A stretch of 64,000 nucleotides of DNA, from the NCBI GenBank assembly GCA_015295805.1, contig DVEF01000089.1:1-64000 (forward strand), in the 5' to 3' direction. Positions 28,460 through 37,678 of the stretch are shown here, in pieces. How positions within the stretch are numbered: position 1 is the stretch's first letter; every line of letters starts with the position of its first letter. Source of the DNA: Geminocystis sp. M7585_C2015_104. Its GTDB lineage: Bacteria > Cyanobacteriota > Cyanobacteriia > Cyanobacteriales > Cyanobacteriaceae. The notes under the pieces were generated by a model. That model was not told the DNA's origin. It made no database searches and worked only from the letters and a program-made list of their open reading frames with translations. The translations under genes were made by a program, and so were the position numbers.

Positions 28460-29698
28460 CTATCCCAGCAAGGCAACAAGGGCAGAACCGAAGGCGGCGG
28501 AAGTGTTGGGGGAGGGGAAGACGGGAACTTTAAGATGTCGTTGTCGGATAGCAAGCCAAGTGGGATTATGGGCACCACCACCAGCAGTATAAACAAGGGA
28601 AAGGGGATTGGCGCCAAGTTGTACTAGTAATTGATAGCCCATGGCCTCAATAGCAGCAATGCCTTCAAGAAGGGCATGGAGAAATTGGACGGGATTGTCA
28701 GGACGAGGAGAAATTTTGGGCTCAAGATGGGGATTGTTGATGGGGAAACGCTCACCCTTGCTCAAAAGGGGATAATATTTAAGGGGAGAAGGGATAGAAG
28801 GATCAATTTGTTGGCTAAGGGAAACAATCTCCTCAAGGGAGAAAAAGTGGGTTAAAACAGCACCACCAGTATTAGAAGCACCACCGGCAAGCCACAAGTT
28901 ACCAAGGCGATGACTGTAAATGCCATAACGGGCATCGTCAATCCGCCTGGTGGAAAGTAATTTTAAAACAAGGGTTGAACCAAGGGAAGTAACCGCCTCC
29001 CCAGGCTTGTTGGCGCCACTGGCAAGAAAAGCAGCAATACTATCAGTGGTACCGGCTTTGACTAAACAGTGGGGATTAATGCCAAATTGACGACTTATAG
29101 AGGGTAAAATGGGGGCTATGGCTTCCCCGGGAGTCTTAACCTGAGGTAGGGAAGAGAAAAAGGGCAAATTGTGCAGCCAACAGGGATAGTCTTCTATGGC
29201 AGGATCATATCCCAGTTTCAGAGCATTGTGATAGTCGCTGATACCAAGAATACCATGAAGGAGATAGGTCAACCAATCCGCTTGGTGAAGAACATAGAAA
29301 CCATTTTTAAGGAAACCCTCACGATACCACCAGTAAACCTTGGCAAAACTGGAGGTGGCACTCACCACAATGCTGTCTTCTGGGGCGATTTGGGCTATCT
29401 CTTCCAGGTATTTTTGGCCTCGGTTGTCACTATACCAAAGGACAGGCGCACGGACCACCCCATCGTTGTCCAATAATAACATGGTACTGGAGGTAGCGTC
29501 AAGGGCAATAGCCCGTAAATTTTCGGCTAGGGGAGGGGGTAGATGAGAGAGGATGGAAAAAAGGGCTTCTTGCCAGTGTTGGGGAGACTGACTGGGGAAG
29601 GGGGTAGTGGTGTAGGAGAAGATAATTTCCCTGTCCTGATTAATAATAACAGCCCGGGCGGAGGTAGTGCCAAAGTCTATCCCCAGATAGTAACTCAT
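28460..29698 (-). CDS. FGGY-family sugar kinase, D-ribulose kinase-like
   Basis: A 412-residue cytosolic kinase of the FGGY/ASKHA fold. The phosphate-1 loop is YLGIDFGTTSARAV; the FGGY substrate and catalytic motifs appear as AGTTDSIAAFL (catalytic Asp) and YTAGGGAHNPTW near the C-terminus. It is shorter than xylulokinase or glycerol kinase (about 480-500) and resembles the cyanobacterial/plant SePSK-AtXK1 group, for which D-ribulose phosphorylation is reported. Substrate assignment is by resemblance only. It is monocistronic and diverges from crtR, sharing an 80-bp intergenic region. Confidence 0.85.
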   Translation of the reverse strand: MSYYLGIDFGTTSARAVIINQDREIIFSYTTTPFPSQSPQHWQEALFSILSHLPPPLAENLRAIALDATSSTMLLLDNDGVVRAPVLWYSDNRGQKYLEEIAQIAPEDSIVVSATSSFAKVYWWYREGFLKNGFYVLHQADWLTYLLHGILGISDYHNALKLGYDPAIEDYPCWLHNLPFFSSLPQVKTPGEAIAPILPSISRQFGINPHCLVKAGTTDSIAAFLASGANKPGEAVTSLGSTLVLKLLSTRRIDDARYGIYSHRLGNLWLAGGASNTGGAVLTHFFSLEEIVSLSQQIDPSIPSPLKYYPLLSKGERFPINNPHLEPKISPRPDNPVQFLHALLEGIAAIEAMGYQLLVQLGANPLSLVYTAGGGAHNPTWLAIRQRHLKVPVFPSPNTSAAFGSALVALLG

Positions 29699-29778
29699 CC
29701 TATTTACAAAACTTTACCTAGTTAGCAAAATATTGTAAACTACCACATGTTAGTGCCATCAAGGAGCAAAACAGATCC

Positions 29779-30672
29779 ATGGAGTTAGCATTGGAAAAAG
29801 AGGGAATGCCATTGCCATCGGTGCCTAAGGAGTATCTGAAGGCGCCAGGGGGGTGGAATCCTAACGTAATAATGTTTATAACAGCAATACTACTAGGAAT
29901 AAGCTCAGTGTGCGGGCACTTCTTCTGGCATTTTCCCAATTGGTATTGTTTTCTTGCCAATGTTTTGGCATTACACATGTCAGGGACAGTAATTCACGAT
30001 GCTTCTCATAACAGTGCCCATAGCAATAAGATAATAAACGCCATAATGGGACATGGAAGTGCATTGATGTTAGGATTTTCTTTTCCAGTATTTACCAGAG
30101 TCCATTTACAACATCATGCCCATGTGAATGACCCAGAAAACGATCCAGATCATTTTGTATCTACGGGAGGACCATTATGGATGATAGCAGCTAGATTTTT
30201 CTACCATGAGGTCTTCTTTTTTAAACGGAAACTTTGGCGAAATTGGGAATTATTAGAGTGGTTTTTGGGTCGTTTATTAGTGTTTATAATTGTATTTCTG
30301 GGAATAAAATATGGTTTTATAAATTATCTAATGAACTATTGGTTTGTGCCGGCGTTGGTAGTGGGAATTGCCCTAGGTTTGTTTTTTGATTATCTACCCC
30401 ATAGACCATTTAAAGAAACAGATCGTTGGAAAAATGCAAGAGTCTATCCCAGTCGTATCCTAAACATCTTGATTTTTGGACAAAATTATCATCTGATACA
30501 CCATCTATGGCCCTCCATACCCTGGTATAAATACCAAGACGCCTATTATGCCACCAAACCCCTATTAGATGCCAAGGGATGTGCCCAAACCCTGGATTTA
30601 TGGAATGGGAAAAATTTCTTGGAATTCCTCTACGATGTTTTCCTGGGAATTCGCTTTTACCCCAAAAAATAG
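29779..30672 (+). CDS. crtR: Beta-carotene 3-hydroxylase, CrtR type
   Basis: A membrane di-iron hydroxylase that makes zeaxanthin from beta-carotene (and works on echinenone or deoxymyxol derivatives in cyanobacteria). 297 residues with paired hydrophobic helices at about 28-67 and 162-206. The histidine boxes of the fatty-acid-desaturase fold are complete: HDASHNSAH (73-81), HLQHHAH (109-115) and HLIHH (238-242). NDPENDPDHF and HLWPSIPWYKYQDAY are typical for CrtR. It precedes petN by 76 bp on the same strand. Confidence 0.93.
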   Translation: MELALEKEGMPLPSVPKEYLKAPGGWNPNVIMFITAILLGISSVCGHFFWHFPNWYCFLANVLALHMSGTVIHDASHNSAHSNKIINAIMGHGSALMLGFSFPVFTRVHLQHHAHVNDPENDPDHFVSTGGPLWMIAARFFYHEVFFFKRKLWRNWELLEWFLGRLLVFIIVFLGIKYGFINYLMNYWFVPALVVGIALGLFFDYLPHRPFKETDRWKNARVYPSRILNILIFGQNYHLIHHLWPSIPWYKYQDAYYATKPLLDAKGCAQTLDLWNGKNFLEFLYDVFLGIRFYPKK

Positions 30673-30683
30673 GCCAGTGGCAG

Positions 30684-30713
30684 TTGTAGCCCCAACCCCC
30701 AGGATGATATTAT
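30684..30713 (+). promoter_or_regulatory. Possible petN promoter
   Basis: TTGTAG (30684-30689), an 18-base spacer and TATTAT (30708-30713), the latter preceded by TGA to give an extended -10. It lies between crtR and petN and would start transcription about 30 bases before the petN ATG. The -35 is weak, so read-through from crtR is an alternative. Confidence 0.4.
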
Positions 30714-30748
30714 AGGTAGAGGAATTGATAAGCAGCAAGGTAGAAATT

Positions 30749-30838
30749 ATGGACATTCTAACACTAGGTTGGGTTGGTATTCTGGCGTTGTTTTCCTGGT
30801 CCATTGCTATGGTAGTATGGGGACGTAGAGGGTTTTGA
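30749..30838 (+). CDS. petN: Cytochrome b6f complex subunit PetN
   Basis: A 29-residue single-helix subunit of the thylakoid cytochrome b6f complex. The translation [18 protein letters not shown] followed by [11 protein letters not shown] is nearly the textbook PetN sequence. The gene is below the size most gene finders report. AAGG stands 7 bases before the ATG. The TGA stop (30836-30838) is followed, in the same frame and after one codon, by the start of the next small gene. Confidence 0.97.
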   Translation: MDILTLGWVGILALFSWSIAMVVWGRRGF

Positions 30839-30841
30839 GAG

Positions 30842-30979
30842 GTGGAGTTGGAATCGGTATACAATGTTTTGTTCGTGATAGCGCTGGGGTTGTTGTTATT
30901 TGTCAGTGGAGGGGTTTTTTACCTCACCAGTCTTCAGTGGCGGGATAGACGTCGTAGGGAAAGAGATAAACGTCTTTAA
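30842..30979 (+). CDS. 45-residue single-helix protein behind petN
   Basis: A frame of 45 codons begins with GTG at 30842 (or TTG at 30848), one codon after and in phase with the petN stop. It encodes one hydrophobic helix (LFVIALGLLLFVSGGVFYL, about 10-28) followed by a strongly basic tail (QWRDRRRRERDKR), the topology of a small thylakoid or plasma-membrane subunit with its tail in the cytosol. GAGAGG overlaps the petN stop, which suggests coupled translation. A GC-rich hairpin follows at 31001. I do not recognise the family. Confidence 0.7.
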   Translation: MELESVYNVLFVIALGLLLFVSGGVFYLTSLQWRDRRRRERDKRL

Positions 30980-31000
30980 ATCCTGTCTCAAAGTTAACTT

Positions 31001-31016
31001 GCCCCCCCAGGGGGGC
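31001..31016 (+). terminator. GC-rich hairpin after the petN gene pair
   Basis: GCCCCCCC (31001-31008) faces GGGGGGC (31010-31016), 22 bp after the small gene and 9 bp before the ATG of the next gene. The loop is minimal and no T tract follows, so it could be a terminator or a translation-hindering stem in front of 31025. Confidence 0.45.
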
Positions 31017-31024
31017 TGTCGTTT

Positions 31025-32455
31025 ATGATGAAAGGTAGTGAGATAGAAAAACAAAGTAACCCCTTGCCTTGGATATTCGGGTTGGCTGTGGGGGGCGTTT
31101 TATTACTGGTGGGGTGGAATTGGGCATCCTGGAATCGTCTTGTCAATTCAGAGGGGGATTGGCAGAAATACACAGTAGTAGTAAAACGGGAAACTATAAA
31201 TCCAAGAATTAGAGCCAGCGGCAGGGTAGAAGCCGTCGATATTGTGAATATCAGTCCCAAAAACCCCGGCAGGATTGCTAGGCTGTTGGTGGACCAGGGA
31301 GCAATAGTAAAAAAAGGACAGCTAGTTGCTATAATGGAGAATGGGGAGTTGTATGCCCAGGGGGCAAAGGCAGAAGCGGCCCTAAAGGAAGCAGAAGCCA
31401 CATTGAGGGAAAGAGATATAGCTATCCAGGGAGAGATTCAAAGACTGTCAGCACAGCTTCTTCAAGCCACAGCCAACCTCGAAGAAGCAAAAGAAAGAAT
31501 CCCCCGACAAGTTGAGCAAGTGGCCTCCCAATTAAAAGAAGCAGAGTCCAGACTATTGCTGGCAGAAACCGAATTAAACCGAAATGAACAACTTTTGAAG
31601 GATGGAGTAATCACCCAGTCCCAATTTGATCAACTAGCAAGTCAGTACCTGGTGGCCAAGGCAAATGTACAACAAATCCAGCAGAGACTAGAAGAATTAA
31701 AAAGGACAGCACAACCCACCCTCAGACGTTTAGAAGCCACGGTAAGAGAAATTCAGATTGCCCTCCAGGAAAGACAAGTGCGTGGCAAAGCAGAGATAGA
31801 AAGACTAAAAGCCAGTGTGAAAGCGGCCCGAGCCAATCTAGAGTTGGCCAAAATCCAGTACCAGGACAGTTTTATTGTAGCACCCTTTGATGGTATTATC
31901 ACTCAGCGCTTTGCCACAGAGGGAGCCTTTGTAACTCCTACAACTTCAGCATCTAGTACAGCATCTGCCACCTCTACCTCCATAGTAGCACTGGCCAGAG
32001 GGTTAGAGATAGTGGCAAAAGTGCCAGAAATAGACCTAAAACAGATTAGGATAGGGCAACCGGTGGATATTATCGCCGATGCCTACCCCACGGAGGTGTT
32101 TAGAGGGGTTGTAAAACGAATTGCCCCCGCCGCTATTATAGAACAAAATGTGACCTCCTTTGAGGTGAAAATTGATATTCTCACAGGCAAGGAGAAATTG
32201 TTGTCGGGAATGAATGTAGAGGTACAGTTCCTCGGTGAGCAGCAAGATACAATAGTAGTACCCACAGTGGCAATAGTTACAGAAAAAGGGCAAACGGGGG
32301 TAATGATACCGGATGAGAAGGGGAGGCCCAAATTCAAGCCGGTGACAATAGGTACAACTGTGGAGGATAAGACACAGATACTGAATGGTTTGTCTGTAGG
32401 GGAAAGAATTTTTATAAACCTGCCAGAGGATCAAAAAAGCCGTACAAGCCCATAA
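31025..32455 (+). CDS. HlyD/MacA-type membrane fusion protein
   Basis: Periplasmic adaptor of an export system, 476 residues, anchored by one N-terminal helix (about 15-31). The lipoyl halves (SPKNPGRIARLLVDQGAIVKKGQLVA at about 78-103 and the later YQDSFIVAPFDGIITQRF at about 279-296) flank a long coiled-coil hairpin (about 110-275) rich in Glu, Gln and Leu. Beta-barrel and proximal domains follow (DVEIDL-like VPEIDLKQIRIGQPVDI and VPTVAIVTEKG). No ABC or RND transporter gene is adjacent; in DevBCA-like systems the permease is usually next door, so its partner must be elsewhere. Confidence 0.88.
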   Translation: MMKGSEIEKQSNPLPWIFGLAVGGVLLLVGWNWASWNRLVNSEGDWQKYTVVVKRETINPRIRASGRVEAVDIVNISPKNPGRIARLLVDQGAIVKKGQLVAIMENGELYAQGAKAEAALKEAEATLRERDIAIQGEIQRLSAQLLQATANLEEAKERIPRQVEQVASQLKEAESRLLLAETELNRNEQLLKDGVITQSQFDQLASQYLVAKANVQQIQQRLEELKRTAQPTLRRLEATVREIQIALQERQVRGKAEIERLKASVKAARANLELAKIQYQDSFIVAPFDGIITQRFATEGAFVTPTTSASSTASATSTSIVALARGLEIVAKVPEIDLKQIRIGQPVDIIADAYPTEVFRGVVKRIAPAAIIEQNVTSFEVKIDILTGKEKLLSGMNVEVQFLGEQQDTIVVPTVAIVTEKGQTGVMIPDEKGRPKFKPVTIGTTVEDKTQILNGLSVGERIFINLPEDQKSRTSP

Positions 32456-34966
32456 TCATAAACCCTGTTGTTGGAGAATAAAGTTCTGTACCTTTTCGCG
32501 ATACAATTGTAGGTGGTCTTCAACCCAATCCCTGCTATCACTATTAGCATAAATATGAACAAGAGGCTCACCCCCGTCAGGCAGAATGAGCACCCAGTTA
32601 TCGGTATAATACTCCTTAATCTTAACACCGTCTATTAATTCTAGTCTTTCCGGAGGCTCAGTCTCAATAAGATAACGCATTAAGGCCCCCTGAATCTTAG
32701 AAGGGCAACGAAGTGTGATAGACTTGTGACAGACTAGGGGTAACTCGCTACGGATTTGGGCAAGAGAGCGTTCCTGTATTGTTAGAATTTCAATAAGCTT
32801 AGCAATAGTAAACATGGCATCAAAACCAGGATGCAGTTGGGGGAAGATGAAACCCATGTCACCGCTACCCCCTAAAACCACCTGGGGATTCTGACTGGCT
32901 TGCATCAAGGAAGTGGGATTGGCCCTAGTACGAATTACCCTGCCATCATGGAGACGAGCAATCTTTTCCACTGCCGATGAGGCATTAATAGGAACTACAA
33001 CGGTACCACGGGGATGGGCACTGAGAATGACATGTACCATGAGGGCGGTTAACTCCTCGCCGCGGATGGGGCTGCCAGATTCATCTACCAGGATAAGCAA
33101 CTCCCCATTAGCAGAGACTTGGACACCAAAATTGGCCTTCAACGCCTCCACTACACGCCCCAGTTGCGAAAGTAGGTTTTCCTTCTCTACGGAGGATATA
33201 GGCCGTTGTCGTAGACTAGCATTCAAAACAACGGCATCGCAACCAAAATTGGCCAGAAGTTGGGGAAGGATGGCACCGGAAACAGAATACACATAGTCGA
33301 TGACGATTTTGGCATTACTGTTACGGAGGGCCTCTAGATTGAGATGATTTTCAAAAGCCTTGCGATAGGTTTCCACCACCTGGGAGGGGTAAGACATATC
33401 CCCTATATCCACAGCTGGCACCCTTCTCAAATCCTCCTTAAAATAAGCCCCCTCTATCTTTTTCTCCTTTGCCTTAGAGATATTAATCCCATTGGTGTCA
33501 AAAAATTCGATGAGTATATAATCATGACGTTCAGGATGTAGGCGGACATGAACACCACCAGCTACACCCAATTTAGGAGTCATAGTGCGAGTAATGGGGA
33601 TGGCAGTAGCCTCCAGATTGTGAACATCAATACCCACAGACATCAAGCCCGCAATGAGAGAGCGTGTTACCATCCGAGATACAGCCCTTTGATCCCTGGA
33701 GACTACAACGCTACTACCCTGTTTGAGAGTTGAACCATAGGCTGCCCCCAATTTGACAGCAAATTCGGGGGTAATGTCAATATTGGCCAAACCAGTGACC
33801 CCTCTCTGTCCAAATAGGGTACTATGGGCTATATTGCCCCAAATCAGGTTAATATTAAGGACTGCCCCCGGTTCGATTCTCTTGTTGGGCCATACTCGTA
33901 CCCCCGTATTAATACACGCCTCTTCCCCTATACTACAAAGAGACCCCACTACAGCCCCTTCTTGAATTTGAGCTCTGCGATCTATTCTTGTACCTCTGGC
34001 AACTACACAGCCCGAGAGAGAACATTCCTCGCCGATGATGACACCATTCCAGATGATTGGGCGATTTAATTCGGCATAGTCTCCCACTATGACATTATCG
34101 CCCACAACAGTGCCGCCGAAGATTCTAACCCCCTGGCCGATTCTGCAGTTGTGTCCTATTAGCGCCGGGGGCTCGATTTTTGCCGTGGGATGTACATAAG
34201 TGTTTTCCCCTAACCAGATACCATTGTCAATTTCCCGATAGGCAAATTCCAGTTTAACCTTTTTTTCCAAAGCGGCGTAGTGAGCCTCCCGATAGGATTC
34301 CAGATGTCCCACGTCACACCAGTAGGCATTAGCGATATAGCCATAGATGGGTTCACCTTTTTCCAAAAGCAGGGGGAATAAGTCGGTGGAGAAGTCGCTT
34401 TCTTCGTGGGGGGGTAGGTACCGTAGCACTTCCGGCTCGAGGATATACGTACCAGTATTCACGGTATCCGATATGATTTCACTGATGGCCGGCTTTTCCA
34501 GGAATTTTTGAATACGGCCGCATTTGTCCGTGATTACAACCCCGAATTCCAGGGGGTTAGCGACGCGGGTGAGGATGATGGTAGCCTTAGCCTTTTTCTG
34601 CTTGTGAAAGGTGATAGCCTCTGTGAGGTTAAAGTCTGCGATGCTATCTCCACTGATTACTAGGAAGGTGTCATCCAGCATTGCTTCAACATTTTTGACA
34701 CACCCCGCAGTACCCAGAGGTTGTTCATCTTCCACGCAGTAGTTGATTTTGACACCGAAATCTCTGCCATCTTGGAAATAATCCCGCATTACATCAGGGA
34801 GGTAGTGGAGGGTAGCGATTATTTCCTTCAGCCCGTGACGTTTAAGAAGATTGATGATATGCTCGGCTATGGGTCGGTTTAACACCGGTACCATGGGCTT
34901 TGGTAAGTTGCATGTAAGCGGGCGTAGTCTAGTTCCTGAACCCCCCGCCATTAAGACGGCACGCAT
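32456..34966 (-). CDS. GDP-mannose-type nucleotidyltransferase fused to an inactive phosphomutase fold
   Basis: 836 residues. Residues 1-235 are a sugar-phosphate nucleotidyltransferase (MAGGSGTRLRPLT and PKPMVPV, then GDSIADFNL). About 255-370 is a left-handed beta-helix of hexapeptide repeats (HPTAKIEPPALIGHN). About 380-836 has the outline of an alpha-D-phosphohexomutase but lacks its chemistry: the catalytic TASHNP loop is replaced by GGVHVRLHPERHD and the DGDGDR metal loop by SANGELLIL. Mannose-1-phosphate guanylyltransferase activity is the common annotation; the nucleotide and sugar are not proven. The second half is likely regulatory or structural. Monocistronic; its end abuts the adaptor gene. 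Confidence 0.87.
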   Translation of the reverse strand: MRAVLMAGGSGTRLRPLTCNLPKPMVPVLNRPIAEHIINLLKRHGLKEIIATLHYLPDVMRDYFQDGRDFGVKINYCVEDEQPLGTAGCVKNVEAMLDDTFLVISGDSIADFNLTEAITFHKQKKAKATIILTRVANPLEFGVVITDKCGRIQKFLEKPAISEIISDTVNTGTYILEPEVLRYLPPHEESDFSTDLFPLLLEKGEPIYGYIANAYWCDVGHLESYREAHYAALEKKVKLEFAYREIDNGIWLGENTYVHPTAKIEPPALIGHNCRIGQGVRIFGGTVVGDNVIVGDYAELNRPIIWNGVIIGEECSLSGCVVARGTRIDRRAQIQEGAVVGSLCSIGEEACINTGVRVWPNKRIEPGAVLNINLIWGNIAHSTLFGQRGVTGLANIDITPEFAVKLGAAYGSTLKQGSSVVVSRDQRAVSRMVTRSLIAGLMSVGIDVHNLEATAIPITRTMTPKLGVAGGVHVRLHPERHDYILIEFFDTNGINISKAKEKKIEGAYFKEDLRRVPAVDIGDMSYPSQVVETYRKAFENHLNLEALRNSNAKIVIDYVYSVSGAILPQLLANFGCDAVVLNASLRQRPISSVEKENLLSQLGRVVEALKANFGVQVSANGELLILVDESGSPIRGEELTALMVHVILSAHPRGTVVVPINASSAVEKIARLHDGRVIRTRANPTSLMQASQNPQVVLGGSGDMGFIFPQLHPGFDAMFTIAKLIEILTIQERSLAQIRSELPLVCHKSITLRCPSKIQGALMRYLIETEPPERLELIDGVKIKEYYTDNWVLILPDGGEPLVHIYANSDSRDWVEDHLQLYREKVQNFILQQQGL

Positions 34967-35036
34967 ACAACCTCCTGCTGTGTGGGTGGTTATTTATTAA
35001 TTTAGAGCATTTTTCTCTCACAGGTGTAGATATTTA

Positions 35037-37535
35037 TCATTCTTTACTCTCACGGGCCAAATAGGTAGCAAAATCCGCTGCAGTTAACGGGTAAGAAAAC
35101 AAGTATCCCTGTCCATAATTACAGTTTATTCTCTGTAATATTTCCTTTTGTCTTTCTGTCTCTATTCCCTTAGCAATTGTCTTTATGTTTAACACCTTAC
35201 AAGCCGCTATTATTGCCTCTATAAAGAGCCTAGTCTCCTTTTCCGTTTCAATTCTTTCTACGTAATTTTGAGCTATTTTAACAGACTTAAAGGGAAACTT
35301 ATGGAGGTTGGATATGCAAAATGCCCCTTGGCCAAAGTCGTCCAGACACAAATCTATTCCCAGTTGGTTTAACCCTCTAATTATTATGCTGCTAGCATGA
35401 GGATTTTTTTGGATACTCTGCTCTTTAATTTCAAACTGTAGTTTCCCAGGGTTAATTTGGTTTTTTCTTATACAGTTGTGAATTGTGTTGAGAGTCTCTT
35501 GATTTTTCAACTGATATTCTGATATATTTATACTGATAGGTATTGTCCTGAGTATTGGCCAACTTTTTAGGTCACCTACCAGAGTGTTAATTAAGTACTC
35601 CTCAAAAATATAAATCAGGCCACTTTTCTCGAGGGTGGAGATAAATTCTTCCGGATAAATCAAACCAAATCTGGGGTGTTGCCAGCGGACTAAGATTTCT
35701 GCGGATACTACTTTCTCTGTGGATAAATCTATTACGGGTTGGTAGAAAAATTTGAACTGATTGTTTTGGATTCCCTCAAAAAAACTTCTCTCCCATGAAG
35801 ACGCCCCATTATCAGTTTCCTCCAGTTCATCATGATAAAATTGAAACTGACGGCGTCCGCTTCTTTTTGCTTGATACATGGCCAAATCAGCCCGGCGAAT
35901 TAATTGTTTCAAATCCTCACCATCCTGTGGGAAAATAGCAATGCCTATACTCGCCGAAATGTTGACTTTTTTTTTCAAAATCTCGAAGGGTTCACTGAGA
36001 ACAGAAATGATTTTTTCTGCTATAATCTGTAATTGCAGTGGGCTGATAACCATAGGGACGGCTAGGAGAAATTCATCCCCTCCAATACGAGCAAGTAAAT
36101 CGGTGCTGCGGAGTATTTTCTTCATTCTCTCAGTCGCCTGTATCAGCAATTCATCCCCATAATCATGTCCAAAAGTGTCATTGACTTCCTTGAAATGATC
36201 CAAATCGATAAACATTAACCCTACATTAGTCTTTGTCTCCTTGGCATTTTCTAGAATGTCTTCTACTTTTTGGAGGGCGTAGTTGCGGTTGGGAATCTTG
36301 GTCAAGTTGTCATATATCGCCTGATATTTTAGCAAAATTTCCTGTTTTTTCTGTTCGGTTATATCCTCTTTTACGGCCACATAATTTGTGATAACTCCCG
36401 CTGAGTTGAAAATAGGAGAGATTAAGGCCCTCTCCCAATATAATTCCCCGTTTTTTCTTTTGTTATGAAATTCTCCCCGCCATTCTTTGCCACTGGTAAT
36501 GGTTTGCCACAACTTTTTGTATTCTTCAGGGCTAGTATAGCCCGACTTTAGGATGCGGGGATTTTTGCCAATAACCTCTTCCCTTTTATATCCAGAAATG
36601 GCCTCAAACTTAGCATTCACATACTGTATATTTCCCTGGGCATCGGTGATAACAATAGAGGCAGGACTTTGTTCAGATGCCTGGTATAATATTTTCAATT
36701 CCTGCTCCATTTTTTTTCTTTCTGTGATGTCGATAAGAGAGATTAAATAGGCGCCTTTACCATTCCAAATTATAGGCACTGCCCGCATCTCCACGGTGAT
36801 TATTTCCTCCTTGCGGGGTATTTCCAACTCACTAATAGTATTTAATTCTGCGGGTATACCCAAAGTATGTCCCAGAAGCCTATGACGAGGGCGATTAAAC
36901 AGTTTTTCCGCCTGCTGATTGATGAAGATTATCTTCCCCTCCAAGTCAACTACAACCATTCCTTGAAGACTGTTATTGATGATAGTTTTGAGCCTTTCTT
37001 CAGTTTCTTTAAGGTGTATCTCCGCTTCTTTTCTTGCCTTTACCTCTGCCAAAAGACGTTTATTTTGCGCCTTTAGTTTTTTGGTAAGTTGACTAATTTT
37101 AAGACAGGAATTAATACGGGAAAGAAGTTCTGGATATTGCACCGGCTTTGTGATATAGTCATAGGCGCCCAACTCTAAACCTCTTACTTTGTCCTCCGTA
37201 TCCCCCAAAGCGGTAAGAAAAATGATGGGTATGTCCTTAGTCTTGGGAGATTTTTTTAGAATCGAACAGGCCCTAAATCCGTTTAATTCGGGCATGACTA
37301 TATCTAGTATAATTAGGTCCGGGATAACCTCAAATATTTCCTGTATCCCCTTAATAATTTCAGTCTCCGCTATAACCCTAAAACCATTTTTTTTTAGGAA
37401 AAGACTCAGAATTTCTAGGTTAGTCCTGTCGTCGTCTATGATATAAATCAAGTAGGGGTGGAGCCTATTTTCGCCAGATGGGGGTAGGTGGGGAGATGAC
37501 ATGGTCGGTGGTGGGTTGGTAGGGGAGGGATTCAT
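35037..37535 (-). CDS. REC-PAS-PAS-GGDEF-EAL response regulator
   Basis: 832 residues: receiver (about 28-145, phosphoacceptor Asp78), PAS (about 180-272), PAS with PAC (about 282-395), GGDEF (about 405-565) and EAL (about 585-828). The cyclase site is intact (GGDEF 485-489) and an RSTD inhibitory site (476-479) stands five residues before it, so c-di-GMP synthesis with product control is likely. The phosphodiesterase half looks dead: EAL is EIL (613-615), the KID-type Asp is Ala755 (VKIAQ), and AEGVET reads AKGIET (Lys789). A histidine kinase partner is not adjacent. It is monocistronic and diverges from the DUF2993 gene. Confidence 0.92.
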   Translation of the reverse strand: MNPSPTNPPPTMSSPHLPPSGENRLHPYLIYIIDDDRTNLEILSLFLKKNGFRVIAETEIIKGIQEIFEVIPDLIILDIVMPELNGFRACSILKKSPKTKDIPIIFLTALGDTEDKVRGLELGAYDYITKPVQYPELLSRINSCLKISQLTKKLKAQNKRLLAEVKARKEAEIHLKETEERLKTIINNSLQGMVVVDLEGKIIFINQQAEKLFNRPRHRLLGHTLGIPAELNTISELEIPRKEEIITVEMRAVPIIWNGKGAYLISLIDITERKKMEQELKILYQASEQSPASIVITDAQGNIQYVNAKFEAISGYKREEVIGKNPRILKSGYTSPEEYKKLWQTITSGKEWRGEFHNKRKNGELYWERALISPIFNSAGVITNYVAVKEDITEQKKQEILLKYQAIYDNLTKIPNRNYALQKVEDILENAKETKTNVGLMFIDLDHFKEVNDTFGHDYGDELLIQATERMKKILRSTDLLARIGGDEFLLAVPMVISPLQLQIIAEKIISVLSEPFEILKKKVNISASIGIAIFPQDGEDLKQLIRRADLAMYQAKRSGRRQFQFYHDELEETDNGASSWERSFFEGIQNNQFKFFYQPVIDLSTEKVVSAEILVRWQHPRFGLIYPEEFISTLEKSGLIYIFEEYLINTLVGDLKSWPILRTIPISINISEYQLKNQETLNTIHNCIRKNQINPGKLQFEIKEQSIQKNPHASSIIIRGLNQLGIDLCLDDFGQGAFCISNLHKFPFKSVKIAQNYVERIETEKETRLFIEAIIAACKVLNIKTIAKGIETERQKEILQRINCNYGQGYLFSYPLTAADFATYLARESKE

Positions 37536-37678
37536 CTTGCCAAAAACTGGAGTAGGAAATAGAGAGGGGGCATGTTAAAATGGGGGAAGACAAATAATGA
37601 AAGAAAGGAAACCCCCCCGCCGGTGGCGCCATAAAAGCCACTTCAAACCGAGAATAAGAAGAGTTGATAGGAGAGGAT

